Assembly (NCBI GenBank): GCA_961205875.1
Contig: OY540810.1
Location: 22,692,001 to 22,756,000 of the forward strand
Reading direction: 5' to 3'
From: Sialis fuliginosa
Taxonomy: Eukaryota; Arthropoda; Insecta; Megaloptera; Sialidae
Length of the DNA stretch: 64,000 nucleotides
Shown here: positions 61,901 to 64,000 of the stretch, in pieces
Numbering within the stretch: position 1 is the first letter of the stretch
Layout: the number at the start of each line of letters is the position of its first letter
Notes under the pieces: model-generated
Databases searched by the model: none
What the model saw: only the letters and a program-made list of their open reading frames with translations
Told to the model about the DNA's origin: nothing
Position numbers and translations under genes: made by a program

Positions 61901-62910
61901 TAAAATATCTTTTAGAATCTATTCGATGAAGTTTTGTTTTTATTTCTGAAGTTAATGAACATATATGTAAATTATTCTTTTGTACGATCGCAACAAAATA
62001 GTTATCTTTGTTGCCATTCACTGATAAGTGATATGGTTTTGCCGTAAGCCTAATATTTTGAAAATCATGTTCTAATTTTCCTGAACTACTGGAAAATATG
62101 CCAACCAATGATTTATTTCTAATAGTCCACGATGCTAATATTTTGTACAATTTATTGTTTGAATTTAATAAAATATTAAATGTATTGATAGTTTTCTCTT
62201 CAATATTTAGTTCCTAAAAAAAAGATTTAAAAAATGTAATATGAATAATGTGGGATTTTATATTTTATTGAAATCTTTAATGCAGTATTTCCTAAAGTTA
62301 TGATGTTTGCATACTATATTAAGGGGAAGTAATACATGAATCGCAGACTTATTTTATTTTATACACTAACCCTTTCAGGGGTAATTTGCCATACCCGGGT
62401 CCCCTTTGGGCTTTTAGTCCCCACTACTACCTCGATATTTTAGGATATGTAGTCGAAGCTCGCCCTCCATTCATGGGAGAGAAATTGGAATTTTGACTGT
62501 TCTTTAAAAGATCCATTGTACATACAGAGGGGTAAAACATTAACTTACAATTTTACTTATTTCTGTCCCAGTTTCTAAATTCCATTTTGTTACAACGTTA
62601 TTAAATGCACATGTAAAGAAACTATCTTCATTTGGATAAAGCGCAATGTCTATTATAGGTTTTAAAGAATTGTAACAACTCCTAATGAAATCTCCAGTAA
62701 CTACACTGTAGATATCGACTTGATTGTGTTTAATTGTTAGGAGAAATCTGAAAAATTATGAATTAATATACCATTTCCAAGAAAAAAATATTCGGTGTAT
62801 TACCTTCCATCTAATGTAAAATATGGTTTTTGTTTAACGATATTTCCACCTTCTTTACATACAACTTGAAGGCCGCTTTTTTGTTCCATTTTAATAGTTT
62901 TCAGTTGCAT
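58944..62910 (-). CDS. WDR75: WDR75 (Utp17-like) WD-repeat protein, C-terminus not found
   Basis: Nine exons (62,804-62,910; 62,549-62,747; 61,589-62,213; 61,336-61,532; 61,050-61,234; 60,825-60,994; 59,423-59,791; 59,200-59,366; 58,944-59,135) join in phase to 737 codons; human WDR75 has 830. WDR75 belongs to the UtpA subcomplex of the small-subunit processome and acts in the nucleolus in 18S pre-rRNA transcription and processing. Matching blocks in family order: TVCCHPTEECVATGDNAGRI then LLWR (human VACHPTEDCIASGHMDGKIRLWR); YSGGGECVLVKW; FIPRLPAAICNITVGPNNNL; FDPRSQCLVLNSRIGHIQFY; CVTTGKDNKFKIW; FSNDGSLLAVGMAQSVTVW; NRICVWNLLTLSVIW. The last exon seen ends VGLPGSASVKD at a consensus GTAAGTG donor, so at least one more exon of ~80-100 codons is missing. 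Start: ATG at 62,910 gives MQLKTIKMEQK; a second Met is seven residues on. Confidence 0.88.
59792..60824. other. WDR75 intron 6 with a MITE
   Basis: A 1.03-kb intron. At about 59,965-60,142 there is a short terminal-repeat element: CTAGTGACTTTTAGTAGCACG pairs with CGTTGCTAAAAGTCGAGG at the right, and a related end lies near 24,250. The rest is AT-rich without coding support. Confidence 0.5.
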
Positions 62911-63652
62911 TGTAATTGCATTAACAAAAATAATAATAATAATTTAAATATATGTACCCTATGTACCTATTAAAATTTAGGATAATACATTGTACAAAAG
63001 ATACACGTAAAAAAGTAAGGTTACCTCACGTTGTGATGAATGTATCGGAAATTAGCTGCAAAAAACTTTCATTATGCTTCCAACTTCAGATTTATGTTCT
63101 ATAGCTAAATGAGCGCGTGTTCAAAAAAGAAATCGGTACATAAGTAATAGAAATAATTAAACAAACACAATTTAACTATTTATATTTTGAGGTAGTTATT
63201 AAAATACAATGTATATAAGGAAAAATATTTATTAAATTAAATTATGAACATATACATTATAATTACATATATTAGATATTGGTTAATACGGAGAACATGG
63301 GTGTCCGCTGTCAGATTTGTCAAAAATCACGTATACAATTATTCAAAATAGAGTTGATGCTCTAATAATATACACGTTAACTGTCCTTGGTTAGGACAAT
63401 CCATTGGGGTGAAATCGAGTTGATTAGTTTTGGATTGGTTAGTTTTCATTAGGTTAAAAACGGGTATTCAATCTCCGCCGCAACAAACTGTTTTAAATAA
63501 TTCTATCAAATAAAATAATAATAAAAATGGTAAAAATGTTTTAGTCATGCATGTGCATCAACTCTATTCTGAATAACTATATATATATGATTTTTCACAA
63601 ATCTGACAGCGGACAACCATGTTCTCTGTACTAACCCAGATATTAAATAAAT
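62911..63652. other. Region between WDR75 start and COG6 exon
   Basis: Holds the WDR75 upstream region (about 370 bp) and a hAT-type MITE (63,281-63,636). No further COG6 exon is visible. On the minus strand an AATAAA lies near 63,229-63,237, beyond the MITE, and could end a short transcript from the COG6 exon. Confidence 0.45.
63281..63636. mobile_element. hAT-type MITE (356 bp) with 8-bp duplication
   Basis: Inverted ends of ~90 bp start GGTTAATACGGAGAACATGG (left) and the complement of GGTTAGTACAGAGAACATGG (right), and include GTCCGCTGTCAGATTTGT and AATAGAGTTGATGC on both sides. TAGATATT (63,273-63,280) and CAGATATT (63,637-63,644) flank it, an 8-bp duplication with one mismatch. Inserted 8 bp past the right-hand stop codon of the COG6 exon. 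Confidence 0.75.
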
Positions 63653-63997
63653 TCACACATCTTTGCCTCGTAATACATTTGTTTGTTCTATCAGTAGTTT
63701 ATTTTGAAAATTAATTTTTTCTGTTCTATTAGAAATTTCAATCACTGCTTCATGCATCGATGCTATATCACCATATATATCATCAAATATTTCTCTAACG
63801 TTTAATAATGAATTTAAAAACTCTTCGTTAATACTAATGTTGTGTCTTTCGATCTGGCTTCTTAAATTCCTTCTTGCTTGTATAGAATTTTCTGTATAGA
63901 AAGTAGACAATTCTTTAAAAATGTTTAATGTATCTGGATCATCTGTTATTCTTGAAGATGTAATTTCTTGTATTTTAATGGATAAAGGATTTGCCAT
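63653..63997 (-). CDS. COG6: COG6 N-terminal exon (conserved oligomeric Golgi subunit 6), incomplete
   Basis: 114 codons from ATG at 63,997, four bases from the window edge. The translation aligns with the COG6 N-terminus: ANPLSIKIQEI (human CNPLSRKLHKI), FKELSTFYTENSIQARRNLR (human LKALSTFFVENSLRTRRNLR), then QIERHNISINEEFL (human DIERKSLAINEEFV) and a helical region up to LLIEQTNVLRGKDV. COG6 is part of the lobe-B half of the COG complex, which tethers retrograde vesicles at the Golgi. The frame ends at a TGA where the family continues for about 500 more residues. A weak donor (GAT|GTGTGA) overlaps the end. WDR75 begins 740 bp further on the same strand, so the missing exons are not in the expected place. 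It may be a truncated copy, or an exon with WDR75 inside its intron. Confidence 0.75.
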   Translation of the reverse strand: MANPLSIKIQEITSSRITDDPDTLNIFKELSTFYTENSIQARRNLRSQIERHNISINEEFLNSLLNVREIFDDIYGDIASMHEAVIEISNRTEKINFQNKLLIEQTNVLRGKDV

Positions 63998-64000
63998 TAT

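Noticed and set aside
1-64000. tRNA, rRNA, CRISPR, bacterial operon or virus-derived elements
   Set aside because: None was visible on either strand by inspection; a covariance-model scan for small RNAs would be needed to exclude short ncRNA genes.

Overview
This is an AT-rich animal nuclear window. The genes have many short spliced introns (often 50-150 bp), the intergenic DNA is packed with small inverted-repeat DNA transposons and a Helitron, and a pickpocket-type DEG/ENaC channel is present. Together these point to an insect. The base composition and MITE load would suit a sap-feeding hemipteran such as an aphid relative, but that is a guess. I saw no rRNA, tRNA, CRISPR or bacterial feature.

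Layout. 1-12,353: mostly the presumed first intron of MED13/skuld (minus strand), whose 23-codon first coding exon is at 12,354-12,422; it holds several MITEs and a few weak exon-like pieces. 12,423-12,726: short divergent promoter. 12,727-13,612: mitochondrial ribosomal protein mL50 (plus, 3 exons). 13,715-18,862: HEATR6 (minus, 13 exons, 956 codons), with a transposon nested inside another in one intron. 19,124-23,987: GLE1 mRNA-export factor (minus, 10 exons, 645 codons). 25,565-33,481: a DEG/ENaC (pickpocket-like) channel (plus, 8 exons, 485 codons) with MITE- and Helitron-loaded introns. 34,509-34,826: an orphan terminal exon (minus). 34,830-49,850: about 15 kb without a convincing gene, made of MITE families, long palindromes, a Helitron and diverged repeats. 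49,889-57,552: a predicted small secreted, possibly amidated, two-cysteine peptide gene (plus) behind a clear TATA box. 58,944-62,910: WDR75/Utp17-like WD-repeat protein (minus, 9 exons seen, C-terminus not found). 63,653-63,997: N-terminal exon of COG6 (minus), starting at the window edge, with a hAT-type MITE just past its end.

The genes are unrelated housekeeping loci (Mediator, mitochondrial ribosome, mRNA export, ribosome biogenesis, Golgi tethering) plus one ion channel and one putative peptide hormone or effector. They do not form a pathway. Exon coordinates for mL50, HEATR6, GLE1, the channel and WDR75 were placed by hand from GT/AG sites, and reading phase closes across every junction, which is strong support. 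The most notable possible novelty is the peptide gene at 49.9-57.6 kb. The other unusual content is transposon architecture: near full-length palindromes, a 163-bp identical inverted repeat, and nested insertions with clean target-site duplications.
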